64,000 nt of DNA from assembly GCA_030544215.1 (NCBI GenBank), contig JARZZO010000014.1, positions 18,758,234-18,822,233 on the forward strand, in the 5' to 3' direction. The notes beneath the pieces are model-generated. The model ran no database searches. It saw only the letters and a list, made by a program, of their open reading frames with translations, and was not told where the DNA came from. The stretch comes from Zantedeschia hybrid cultivar. Lineage: Eukaryota; Streptophyta; Magnoliopsida; Alismatales; Araceae. The translations under genes were made by a program, and so were the position numbers. This document shows, in pieces, positions 11,040 to 20,240 of this stretch (position 1 is its first letter; each line of letters begins with the position of its first letter).

Positions 11040-11420
11040 GCTTGTGCCGTTGGGATCATATTGGCGAGGCCGACCTCGACCTGACAGCAGCGTCTCGTTT
11101 TGCGTGCCGCACTTGCACGCTTTACGAGGACACTCGGGCGCGCCGTTCGAGGTCTCTCCAGACTCCGATTTGTGCACCGTTCGCGCCGTAGGATCCGTCT
11201 CGACGAGGCCAACTCGGATCCAGTGTGATGTTCCCAAATTTGCCTCATTTTGCGTGCCACTTCTGCACGCATACCGAGGACCCCGATCGTGCATCCCGAG
11301 GCCAACCCAAGTTGCCTCAATTTACGTGCCAGCATCCCAGCGCACAGATTCGCAGCAGCTAGTACCCGCTTACCTCGTTTTGCGTGCCACTTTTTGCACG
11401 CATATCGAGGATGATGATTT
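11040..11420. repeat. Irregular direct repeats inside inner element
   Basis: A motif of the form c-ttttgcgtgcc-act(t)-tgcacgc-ta-cgagga recurs near 11096, 11246, 11318 (degenerate) and 11376. The linked block gtgccg-t-ggatc-gcgaggc recurs near 11044, 11187 and 11437. The repeats account for the antisense ORFs here. Confidence 0.65.
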
Positions 11421-11515
11421 GAGCTCCGATTCTTGTGCCGATCGTACCGTTGGCATCCTTGCAGTGAGGCGGACCTCGTCCACCATTTCTTTGGCTAGTG
11501 GTACGTTTTTTCATC

Positions 11516-12463
11516 ATGGATTTTAGTTTTGAGGTAGAGCTACCCAATTCCGTGAAAACTCGGGTGTATCTTGAGGCAACGTCGTTCGGCAATGTTATTT
11601 CACAATCTATTGTGGATTCTATCTCCCACACGGACTACGTAAGGGTCTCTGGAAACCGAGTCTATGTGCCATTTTTCCATCTCTTAAGGAGCAACAGTAC
11701 TTCCCGAGCCGTCAGGTATTATGATGATGCATGGTGCAAGATTATACCCAATGGCTCGTATATCGTTTTGGGTAGAGAATGGATAGACGAGCGGCAAGTT
11801 GTGATTGATCATACTGGACAAGATTGTCTAATACAACCTGAGGAATACGAGGCACCCTTCCTTATTCTCAATGCCACTTATCAGGATCGAGAGAGGTCCC
11901 AGATGAGGAGTGAACTTCAGAAGATTTCTGTCATGCTTGCCAAGCTGACCAAGCCAAAAGATGTTATCTATGAGGCCGACCCAACGATGATCGAGGAGTA
12001 TGAAAATCAAATGAAGGAGGTGCACTATGTGGCCGATCCAGCCCTAGAAGATGAATATTTGGGGGAGGTCGAATCAGTGACGCCTATAGCAGATAATGAC
12101 CTCTTCCCCACTAAAGGGAACGAGCCGAGGACAGAACCACTACTGGGAGATGTAGTCGATCAGCTGAAGGTCGTTAAAGATGTCATCAGTTTGCATGATT
12201 TTGACCACATATGGAGCGACGTCGAGGCACAATTTTCTCCTCAGGTTGGAGCATTTATGCGCGCAATGATTCATGGGTCATCGGTGTTGTTTTCCGAGCA
12301 TGCTACCATCATTCCCCCATGGATATTGACTCATTTTAAAATTCGAGGAAGAATTTTTTCGAACCAGGGGAGAATGATGGGGATCCAGGAACAGCTGGAA
12401 TGGAGTCAAAGGCCCAATGTGCAGTTTATTTGGCCCATTAGGGGCCCATTGGGAGTCTTTTAA
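11516..12463 (+). CDS. Element-encoded protein, possibly degenerate Ty3/gypsy retropepsin region
   Basis: The first ATG is at 11516 (an upstream GTG in frame is at 11498). About 315 residues are open, with the last ~30 codons running into the 3' LTR. Residues GSYIVLGREWIDERQVVIDH resemble the C-terminal half of a retroviral-type aspartic protease (ILGxxWL...), but I see no Asp-Thr/Ser-Gly active-site triad. The end (RGRIFSNQGRMM just before the LTR) resembles how gypsy polyproteins terminate (LRxxxFxxGG/MM). A middle acidic part (residues about 150-220) is coiled-coil-like. Catalytic function is doubtful; it may be what is left of a gag-pol after loss of RT and integrase. Confidence 0.5.
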   Translation: MDFSFEVELPNSVKTRVYLEATSFGNVISQSIVDSISHTDYVRVSGNRVYVPFFHLLRSNSTSRAVRYYDDAWCKIIPNGSYIVLGREWIDERQVVIDHTGQDCLIQPEEYEAPFLILNATYQDRERSQMRSELQKISVMLAKLTKPKDVIYEADPTMIEEYENQMKEVHYVADPALEDEYLGEVESVTPIADNDLFPTKGNEPRTEPLLGDVVDQLKVVKDVISLHDFDHIWSDVEAQFSPQVGAFMRAMIHGSSVLFSEHATIIPPWILTHFKIRGRIFSNQGRMMGIQEQLEWSQRPNVQFIWPIRGPLGVF

Positions 12464-12723
12464 TTTATCTGTAATTTTCACATGTTTTTTAGTTATTTTC
12501 GGAGTCTTAGGGGTAGTTTAGTAATTTTCCTATTAGGGTTTCTTTGAGGAGTCTATATATTGTCCTGTATCCCCTCGTGGGAAAGATTTGAAGAAGAATT
12601 TTGAAATGATGAGCCGCCGCTGCGTGTTTTCTCCCGAGACGGGACGGGAACCCTAGTCTTCTTCTCCTCCAACCCCCTCTCTTCTAGCTACTTCCGATCT
12701 ACCCCCCCTCCTGTCCCGCATCA
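12375..12723 (+). repeat. 3' LTR of inner element
   Basis: It matches the 5' LTR except at two positions (a/g near 9568 and c/t near 9643). A TATA copy sits at 12554-12560. The target duplication AACAT (12724-12728) follows. Confidence 0.92.
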
Positions 12724-12728
12724 AACAT

Positions 12729-13960
12729 CATCAAGGTCTGGACTATCTTCTACATCCAAATCCTGCTGAGTAACTGTAGGAGAATCAACAGGTTTACAGT
12801 CAAGTAACCTCATCTCTTTAAGGAGATCAAGAACATACTTTCTCTGTGAAAGAGACACACCATCTTTTCCAAATGCTATCTCAATACCTAGGAAGTAGCG
12901 AGGCCTCCCTAGATTCTTTGTTACGAAATGCTTCTCTAAATACGTCCAAATTTCTTCAACCCCATGTGTATCACTACTTGTGAGGAGCATATCATCAACA
13001 TATACAACTAAAATGACAACACCAATAGAGGAATGTCGAATGAAAACAGAGTGATCAGCTTGGCTTCGTTTCAACCCAACACCGGAAGCAATGTGACTAA
13101 ACTTGTCAAAACAAGCCCGCGGACTCTGTTTAAGACCATAAATGGCCTTCTTCAATTTGTACACCAACTCTCCCTGAGCATCATACCCTGGAGGTTGCTC
13201 CATATAGACCTCTTCCTGAAGATCACCATATAAGAAAGCATTTTTGACATCCATTTGGATCATCCGCCATCCCTGATTCACAGCAAGAGAGAAAAGAACC
13301 CGAACAGAATTCTACCGGACTACAGGTGAAAAGGTTTCAAAGTAGTCAACTCCATATGTTTGAGTGAACCATTTCACCACAAGTTGTGCCTTGTACTTGT
13401 CCATAGTGCCATCTGGAGAGTACTTGATAGTGAATACCCAACGGCAAGAAACGGGAGTAACATCAGTCGGTCGGCGTACAAGGGTCCAAGTTCCTCGTAA
13501 AATCAAGGCATGTATTTCATCATCCATAGCAGCTTTCCATTTCGGTTAAGAAATAGCCTCAGATACAGACCTGGGAATAGGCACAACAAAAATAGACAAA
13601 GCAAACTGACGGAAAGAAGGATGCAATGAGTGATAAGAAACAAAGTTACCAATAGGATATTGGTAAATACTTTTAACTAAGTGTACTCCTTTCCGAAGAG
13701 CAATAGGGAGATGCAGATCTGACACAAGTAAGGAAAAAGACTCATCATGTGAAAGAGCCTCCGACGGGGAAGAAGATAGTGGTACACTCTGTGGTGGACC
13801 TTTCTCTCGCCGCTAATAAACCTGTCCATACCGTTGGTCATTATCTAGGGGCGCAACAACCCCATTATCAGTGACAATGGCAGAGTCAGAAGGAAGCACA
13901 TCAGGTAAAATAGGAATTGGAACAGCAAGAGTCAAGGAATGAGTCTGCACATGAACGGAT
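12729..13960 (-). pseudogene. Copia reverse transcriptase region (pol), broken
   Basis: Read on the minus strand, the region goes from the spacer between integrase and RT (13960-13550) into RT. The RT blocks are GTWTLVRRPTDVTPVSCRWVF, IQMDVKNAFLYGDLQEEVYM, QPPGYD, KKAIYGLKQSPRACFDKF and the catalytic YVDDM (12991-13002), ending DSPDLDDV at the insertion site. In-frame stops lie at about 13547 and between FSPVVR and NSVRVLFSLAVN (about 13310), and another lies in the spacer. The RT would copy element RNA into DNA, but this copy is inactivated and split by the inner element. Confidence 0.9.
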
Positions 13961-13963
13961 GGG

Positions 13964-14310
13964 TTGCTGGACGGGCGGTGCGGTGGGGCGTGGGGCGTTG
14001 GGCTAGGCGGTGCGGGTTGCTGGACGGGGCTGGGCGGGTGGTGCGGTTGGGCATGGGGTGGGCGGTGGGATGTGAGGTGGGGCTGGTTGGTGCGTGAGGC
14101 AGCGGCTAGGCTGGTCGTGAGGGCTTGGGGCAGCGACGGCGTGGCAGAGGTGTGGCGGCGTGGCAGGGCTTGGGGACGAGCAGGGCGTGGGTGTGCAGGG
14201 CAGCAGCGGCGAGGTGTGGGCGGCAGAGGGCGGCGGCGAGGTGTGGGCGGCAGAGGGCGGCGGCGGCAGAGGGCGTGCTGGACGGCGGCGGCGGCAGCGG
14301 CCCAGAGCCT
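13964..14310. other. GC-rich G/C-biased segment in place of gag
   Basis: It lies between the PBS and the pol remnant of the outer copia element. It is strongly G-rich on the plus strand, with a repeated ggcgaggtgtgggcggcag block (about 14209-14255). ORFs on both strands are low-complexity. It replaces gag, protease and integrase coding sequence expected here. Confidence 0.7.
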
Positions 14311-14325
14311 ATGGCTCTGATACCA

Positions 14326-14455
14326 TGTTGATTAGAGGAAAGATCCAATTGAATTAACCTAATGGATGGAAGAACAAGATATTATATACCTGGACACATA
14401 GAACATTGTGTCCTAGGAACACTATAAGCTAAAACTAATATCCTTAACTCTAACA
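14326..14455 (-). repeat. 5' LTR of outer copia-type element
   Basis: Partner of 8725-8854, directly adjoining the tRNA-Met primer-binding site on the minus strand. Confidence 0.92.
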
Positions 14456-14460
14456 ATATT

Positions 14461-15450
14461 CAACCAGAGGCAAAGATAGGGGACTAGAGGGCCATCTGCA
14501 TCACTTTAACTTAGCCTTCCAAGAAGATTGTGATCTTTGACTCCCCCACCCTCCAATGAACCAGAAAAAAGGCAACCAAAAAAAAAAGAACACTGTATTC
14601 AGACAAAAAGCTAGCATCGTGATAGATAATAGGAACCGTCTGACAAAGTGACAAACAATAAAGAGGCAAGCTGACATGAATCTACAACCACTTTACCTTT
14701 AAGACATAGCTTGAATTTACTAAGTACTGACACACATCGCATATTTTTTCATGTGATATTTAGTTTCCATGGCTACAGAGCCAATTTATGTGGTTTACGT
14801 ACTCATAAATTGATTCACAAATTAAAATCATCTTTCCCTACATTTCACAGCAATCAAGACAGGTTAATTCAATTCTAAGTAATGTTATGGCACCACATTT
14901 TTTACCGTACTCTTTGCTACACTCATCCATAATCATCCAATCATTTGATCAAATAGTTCCTCTTAAGATCCTTTTTGGTGCATCTTTGGCACATCATTTT
15001 TTGCAACTGACATTTAACATGAAGTATTTGACCAAAACGACAGATTGTTGCCAACAAGTGTGGCAAAATCTGCAGGCAAAAATGTGGTACTGGAGCATTG
15101 CTCTTCAGAACGCTTGTGCTAAGTATAGACTATAAAGAGTTGAAATTCTCAGTCTTAAAACAACATATAGACTAGATAGACCATCGCACTCAATGCAAGA
15201 ATTTGGTTGCTTCTTCTGATGAAATGGTCATTAGAAAGTTCTTGATGCAGTTCTTAGGGTGGGTTAGGGGTTTCGGAAAATAGGGGGGAAAAGTATACTT
15301 TCTAGGAAAACTCACTTTCTCAAGGTTAGCACTTAGCAGTTTGGGAAAATAAGATAGTTACGGACATGTTTTTGTTCATGTGAGTGCTTAAAATGATAGT
15401 ATGATTATCATGAAAATTCTATGTTGTTTAGGTGTAAAATAACCCTATTA
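14461..15450. other. No gene recognised
   Basis: AT-rich DNA without a supportable gene. An 82-codon open stretch at 14887-15135 has no domain I recognise. Confidence 0.5.
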
Positions 15451-15459
15451 AAAACAGAA

Positions 15460-16090
15460 AACTAAGTGCAGTGATCGCCATAAACTTTTGACTTAAAAGT
15501 TCCAAAAGAATGTTTTGATCGCCTACCTGTTTGAACGCGGAAGATGTTGAGTCCTTGATTCTCCCTCTTCAGCCGGCTGAAGAAAGAGAGCCATTTCTTG
15601 TTCTTTGTTCTTGCTGTTGAGGTTGAAGTTGAGGATCGTCCAGAAATCCTTGTGACTTGCTTCCTTGATTCTCCTTTTGATTCTCTTGTTGAGTGCAGCA
15701 AAAATAGAAAGAAAAGAAATGAAGAAACAATGATGAGAACTTTAAGCAAGAATAGTATCTGTTCTAATCAAGCTTTTAAGCATGCAACTAAACAGTAAAC
15801 TTACTTGGTGAGTGGCTTTTGAAACCCCTTAATCAAATAGGTTTTGAAAAGAATGAATGTGTTGTGTGTTGCATGGAGTGGTGATGATGAATGTAGAATT
15901 AATGAAATGAAAATGCAGAAATAAAAGACTTATGCCCAATGGTTGAATCTTTGAATGGATGAAGACTTAAATGGTCGCCGACTCCTGGAAATGGTAGCGC
16001 TTCGGCGTTCCGACGTTGTACCTTCGATCACCAATGACGCTCAACCTCTTTTTTTTAACTCATTGAAGATGTAAGGTATTTATAGACCTC
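15460..16090 (-). promoter_or_regulatory. Possible minus-strand transcription unit start (TATA box and leader)
   Basis: On the minus strand a TATA box CTATAAATACC (16075-16085) is preceded by the 88-bp repeat array and followed by an A/C/T-rich leader. About 480 bp further, a short frame starting ATGGCTCTCTTTCTTCAGCC (near 15594) reaches a splice-donor-like CAG|GTAGGC. I recognise no protein. This could be the LTR of a decayed retroelement, a pararetroviral-type promoter, or a host promoter; no PBS was found. Confidence 0.3.
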
Positions 16091-16114
16091 TTCTGCGTCC
16101 GTGATTAACATAGA

Positions 16115-16520
16115 AAAACTTCGGATTTATCCATCTTAACCAACAAATAAATACAGATTAATTCATCTTTATCTGTAATTATCTAAAACGCGTCAGCCAT
16201 AACAGACGCCTTTCAGATTAATTAAAGATAAGGATAAACATCCGGGAAACTTATCTTTATCTGTAATTAGCTAAAACACGTCTACATGTGTAGACGTCTT
16301 TTACACTAATTAAGATAAGGATAAACATCCGGAAGAGAAGTAGAAATAGCCTAGGAAACCTAAAACGCGTCGTGCTTGGCAGACGCCTTTTAGTTAATTA
16401 ATCAATTGATTAAAATTCAAATTTAAACGTCAAAATAAGAATAAATTCTAAATCGCGTCCACACAGGTCAACGTCTTTTAGACTTCTAAATGGCATCCAC
16501 ACAGGTTGACGTCTTTTAGA
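16115..16520. repeat. 88-bp tandem repeats carrying imperfect palindromes
   Basis: Five copies of a 29-31-bp imperfect palindrome, aaa(a)cgcgtc-n10-gacg(c/t)cttt(ta), start at 16185, 16273, 16362, 16450 and 16488. The first four are 88-89 bp apart. The intervening sequence repeats attaa(a)gataaggataaacatccgg and ttatctttatctgtaatta. The palindrome cores contain GACGT/ACGTC, the core of bZIP-type binding sites. Confidence 0.8.
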
Positions 16521-16524
16521 CTTC

Positions 16525-17174
16525 TTCATATTTTAACTGAAATTTGAGATAAAATCAATTTAATTGATTAACTTAAACATGTCTGTTAAGCCCGACACTC
16601 AAAAGATTAATAAAAATTAATCAATGATTAAATAATCAGACCATTCTGAGGTATTATTATATGATATGAAATTTACTCGAAATGACGTCAAAATTAACGT
16701 GTCTACAGTTCCGAGGGTCGGAAAAATAGGGAGAAAATTTTCCCACCTATCAACCTCGAGAAATTTATTTTTTAAAGTAAAAAGTCACGCACGGCTGCTC
16801 TTCCGTTGGAATCTGTCTCCTCCAGATACTCTTCATGATCTCCAGTTGGAGTATGTTGAGATAAACCTAATAATATGACTCCTCCGTATGTTTTCAGCTA
16901 GCATCTTGAGATAACCTTGAGAATATATATGACTCAAACAACCATGAGTATTTTGAGCACATATCCCTATCATAGAATATATGATTATTAATCGTCCTCT
17001 GCTAAGCGTAGTAAGTATGTTTTCTCATCTTTTTACTCTTTTCTGCTAGCATCCGATGAGATATACTTGAAGGGTATATGACTCCTAAATAACCAGGAGT
17101 CTTTACATGCAAAGAACAGATTAAGGGGGGATGCATCTCCTAAATAGCTAGAGTCTTTTAAACACACATAATTG
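16525..17174. other. No gene recognised
   Basis: AT-rich sequence with loose repeats of 'tagcat(c)-ttgagata' and 'atatgactc' (16850-17130). No supportable gene. Confidence 0.5.
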
Positions 17175-17274
17175 GATATAGAGGTGATGTGGTGGGTCTC
17201 TGGACGTGTCTCACAAGAAGAAATGATATAGAGGTGATGCGGTGGGTCTCTGGACGTGTCTCACAGGTAGAAAA
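17175..17274. repeat. 50-bp tandem duplication
   Basis: The two copies (17175-17224 and 17225-17274) share gatatagaggtgatg and gggtctctggacgtgtctca with few differences. Confidence 0.85.
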
Positions 17275-17463
17275 TTGAAAGAGCTTGCCATCAACGGGAA
17301 TCCTTTTCACAGATTGAGAAGGGAGTTTCTTATGCACATCAGCTAACTGGTACTTTCTAATGGCCCATTTTTTCCCCTATTATAATTTATTTACCAGTCA
17401 ATCACTAGCCCATTTTTTCCTGTTGAAATTTATTTCTATGGCTAACAACAAGATAACTGGCAA

Positions 17464-18413
17464 TTGGTGTGACGGGGTACCTCTATGTGACAGATTTCCT
17501 AACTTATTCCAAGTGGCATCACAGCTTGCAGCTTTGGTGGCCAATGTGATTCATTCCATACAGTTGGTTGGACTATGGCAATATATATTTCGAAGGCACC
17601 TGAAGGATGAAGCAATTGTGGAGCTTGCTCAGTTTCTTCCTCTCATTGAGGGGATTTCCGTAGAAGCTTCCTTGGAGGACCATTGGAGGTGGAGATGGGA
17701 GCCTAATGGGATTTTTACTGTTCGCTCAGCCTATCGGATACTGGTTGATAGTGGCCTCAGGTTTCCTCTTGCTCATGTGATTTGGAAACCTAAATCTCCT
17801 TTGAAGGTCAAGATCCTACTGTGGTGTGTATGTCACAAGAGGCTTCCTACCCGACAGAGACTAGCTCGTTATATTGATGGGATACCCTCTACATGCCCTC
17901 TGTGTGGTATGTTGATGAGACTGTGGACCATCTATTTTCGGACTGTTCTGTCACCGATGAGGTCTGGCAGTTCTTGAATGCCAAGCCGAATCTGAATTTG
18001 CCATATTGGGATTCAAACAATACCTTGTTTACCTTCTGGAGAGAGCAGGCAGTACCAAAGGACAAGAGTCTCATTTGGTGGCTTATCCTACATGCCACGT
18101 TATGGGCTATTTGGAGCGAAAGGAACCAACACATCTTCAAGAATGAGACCTCAACTTCGGAGTCAGTTGGGCGGTTTATTTGTTCTAGAGTGCGGGAGTG
18201 GGCTTCAGCTTTTTGTAAAGGGTAATTTGTTAACACTCCTTCTTTTTGTTTGCTGGAGAGTTGAGTGGTGTTTGCACCTTCTCAGTGCCCTTTTGTTTTT
18301 TTGTGGGTGGTGGATATTGATATACTTGTAAATTCCCCCCCCCCCCCTTCTTTTGTACCTATCTTTTACATTTTGATACAATTGTGGTACTAGCCACTTC
18401 CAAAAAAAAAAAA
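17464..18413 (+). mobile_element. 5'-truncated L1-type LINE with TSD
   Basis: The element is flanked by a 14-bp direct repeat AAGATAACYGGCAA (17450-17463 and 18414-18427, one mismatch). It ends in an A13 tail after 'gccacttcc'. It encodes only the last part of ORF2: WCDGVPLCDRFPNLF, then zf-RVT residues WRWRWEPNGIFTVRSAYRIL, VIWKPKSPLKVKILLWCV, KRLPTRQRLARY, and CPLC. A frameshift near 17915 moves the rest to another frame (ETVDHLFSDCSVTDEVWQFL; IWWLILHATLWAIWSERNQHIF). This is classic 5' truncation by target-primed reverse transcription. Confidence 0.92.
17470..18225 (+). pseudogene. LINE ORF2 C-terminus (zf-RVT domain), frameshifted
   Basis: Two consecutive frames (to 17977, and 17893-18225) together give a nearly complete zf-RVT domain. 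Zinc ligands are visible as CPLC and the DHLFSDC equivalent, with a natural end SAFCKG then stop at 18225. The frame change near 17910-17920 is the main lesion. No RT palm is included. Confidence 0.8.
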
Positions 18414-18427
18414 AAGATAACCGGCAA

Positions 18428-19185
18428 CTTATCTTATTTGATTTCAATAACAATCACTTGACACTTCTAGACAGTGAAACATAGCTATGTATAGCCATTT
18501 GATGTTTTAACAATGAAAAATATTATCTAATTAATTAAATATTTACAATAAATACTTGTCACACATATGGGTGTTGCAGTGCAACAATGTGCTACAACGC
18601 GCATGCATAGTCATGGGATCACGCTACCATACATTCTATTGGTTCACGTTGTCCAACCAAAAATTAAATGATATGGATATCCAAGCTTGGTATCCTTCAA
18701 CTTGACCTATTTTTTCCTTTTGAAAAAAAATGCATTGTATGTTTTAGTGGATCAATAGCTTGTGCTTCATGTTTTCATGTCCATGCCATTTTTTTGAATT
18801 TTTTATCTTTTTAATATGCTTGGATAATAATGCATACTTGATTTTTATTCGCATGGATTCTCATCTCATATCATAGTCAAATAAATTATGAGAAAATTCT
18901 AAATGGCCATCATGATTTAGGACCTGAGTTTTGAATATGTTCTAATTAGAATGGAGGTTGTGTTCACTGTAATGCTCTAGTTCTCTTCCTATTTTCATCA
19001 CATTAACGAGAATTTTGTAAATATATTATGTGCTCACTCTATGTAAAAAGTAGATATTCATTTTTTTTTAATTTTAATTATTGTATCATACAAAAGCTAT
19101 CAGTTTTCTCACTATTTATTAGGTAGTCACATTAGAATAACTCATGTTCATGGATGTATATCTAATCTTTCTCTTGGTATAGTTC
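18428..19185. other. No gene recognised
   Basis: AT-rich DNA, nothing supportable. Confidence 0.5.
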
Positions 19186-19188
19186 ATT

Positions 19189-19508
19189 ATGGTGCGTGAA
19201 AATGGCAATGAAAAATGGACTTCCGAGGAGAATTGGTCAATGCTTGAACTTTTAGAAGAGGCTAAATTAATGGCTTTAAAATTGGGAATGCATGGTCCTC
19301 AACTATGTGGCCAGAGCTACTGCAGAAGTTCATTGAGAGGACTGGCTATGTCAAAACAAAAGACCATGTTTTAAATCATATGAAAACATGGAAAAAAATC
19401 TACAAAAATGTAGTAACTTCCTGTAACTCAAATGTGGATCAGGTGCAGTTGCATGTCAACCACAACAAAAACGGTCAAATCTATCCCGATATTTTGCTTG
19501 CATATGTA
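19189..19508 (+). pseudogene. Myb/SANT-like domain fragment, frameshifted
   Basis: The first frame (19189-19374) begins MVRENGNEKWTSEENWSMLE. A shift near 19300 continues as PELLQKFIERTGYVKTKDHVLNHMKTWKKIYKNV (19305-19511). Together they have the KWT-E...L-E and L-NH-K-WKK-Y layout of Myb/SANT-like DNA-binding domains found in PIF/Harbinger ORF1 and related host proteins. No transposase is nearby, so it looks like an isolated relic. The family assignment is tentative. Confidence 0.4.
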
Positions 19509-19528
19509 TAACTTTCGCATGAAAAACT

Positions 19529-19682
19529 GCATATATAAACCTTCCTAAAACACTATTGCCCGAATACCCTCCCTGATTGGAATTGTTCTTGCGTATATAC
19601 ACTAAACCTTTCTAAAACACAGTTGCCAGAATACCCTCCCTTATTGGAATTGTTCTTGCATATATACACTTGTCATAACTCC

Positions 19683-19713
<31 letters not shown>

Positions 19714-19735
19714 AAAAAAAAAAAGAAAAAAAAAA
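19529..19735. repeat. 65-bp tandem repeat and poly(C)/poly(A) run
   Basis: Units 19529-19590, 19591-19657 and a partial 19658-19674 share 'cc-gaataccctccc-attggaattgttctt'. A C23 run (19681-19703) followed by a 32-bp A-rich run (19704-19735) comes next. Homopolymer lengths may be assembly-sensitive. Confidence 0.8.
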
Positions 19736-19994
19736 CAGATCTAACTAGAACATGGTTATTAATTGGCTAATCATCATAGAAAAGGATGAATCCGCCAGCT
19801 TGAAGCCTCTAATCATAGGCCGGAAAAGAGGGGATGGAATATATAATTTCACATACTAGAAATTCGAGATGGGAATAAGGTTGGATACGTAATAAATTGC
19901 ATAATATGCACGTCGATAGATCCTCGAAGGCTCCCACCAAAATTAAGAGAAACGTACCAACTATAATCAACAAAACCCTAAGTATGAAAAATTG

Positions 19995-20240
19995 AAACTA
20001 CTGCCACGACCCCCCAGAACAGGTGGAGAATTGCTTGCCTACATTTGAAACAGCATAAGAATTACGGGACGAGAAAGAAATGCCCGTTCCCACATTACCT
20101 CCGTTCGAATCGCAGGAGAGCCGGGCCAGCAGGCGGCGAGTAGCAGGAGGAGGAGGAGCACGCGAGAGAGGGAAGTGGCGGGCGCGAGCAACGGCGAAGA
20201 TGGTGCCCCCGCAGCATCGCCCCTCTCCTTTCACGTTGAG
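19995..20240 (-). other. GC-rich island, exon-like, unidentified
   Basis: This GC-rich patch sits in AT-rich DNA. The minus strand is open (about 20234-19998), giving an Arg/Ala/Pro-rich N-terminal-like stretch (HFPLSRAPPPPATRRLLARL) reminiscent of an organelle-targeting peptide, with a donor-like GGAG|GTAATG near 20100. There is no ATG in that frame and no downstream exon that I can recognise. The plus strand has an ATG at 20199 in a short frame. It could be an orphan first exon or a captured fragment. Confidence 0.25.

Larger units (their letters stand above)
9545..12723 (+). mobile_element. Nested non-autonomous LTR retrotransposon (inner)
   Basis: Two 349-bp LTRs (9545-9893 and 12375-12723) differ at only two positions and begin TGATGG and end GCATCA. 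The target duplication AACAT flanks them. The PBS TGGTATCAGAGCC begins at 9898, matching initiator tRNA-Met, and a purine tract AGGGGAGAA lies just before the 3' LTR. The 2.5-kb interior has a GC-rich leader with an internal duplication, an irregular repeat region (11040-11420) and one ORF with faint retropepsin similarity. No reverse transcriptase, RNase H or integrase is present, so it must have been mobilised in trans. Near-identical LTRs mark it as young. Confidence 0.92.
8725..14455 (-). mobile_element. Ty1/copia-type LTR retrotransposon (outer), defective, with nested insertion
   Basis: Terminal repeats of 130 bp (8725-8854 and 14326-14455) differ at three positions and begin and end TG...CA. 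The 5-bp target duplication is ATATT (8720-8724, 14456-14460). On the minus strand the primer-binding site TGGTATCAGAGCC follows the 5' LTR at once (14313-14325), matching initiator tRNA-Met. A purine tract TTGAGGGGGAG precedes the 3' LTR (8855-8865). Only the reverse transcriptase and RNase H parts of pol remain. Gag, protease and integrase are absent, and a GC-rich stretch (13964-14310) lies after the PBS. Without the nested 3.2-kb element the insertion is about 2.5 kb. Confidence 0.92.

Noticed and set aside
10946..11335. Antisense ORFs of 100-130 codons with repeated CKCGTQNE-like wording
   Set aside because: They are the reverse reading of direct DNA repeats inside the inner LTR element.
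14106..14357. Ala/Pro-rich ORFs near the outer LTR
   Set aside because: Low-complexity G-rich sequence between the PBS and the pol remnant; not a gag.
15462..15749. Minus-strand ORF with a signal-peptide-like start
   Set aside because: The start is a TTG codon, the stretch appears to be leader/intron-like sequence downstream of the TATA box, and no mature domain is seen.
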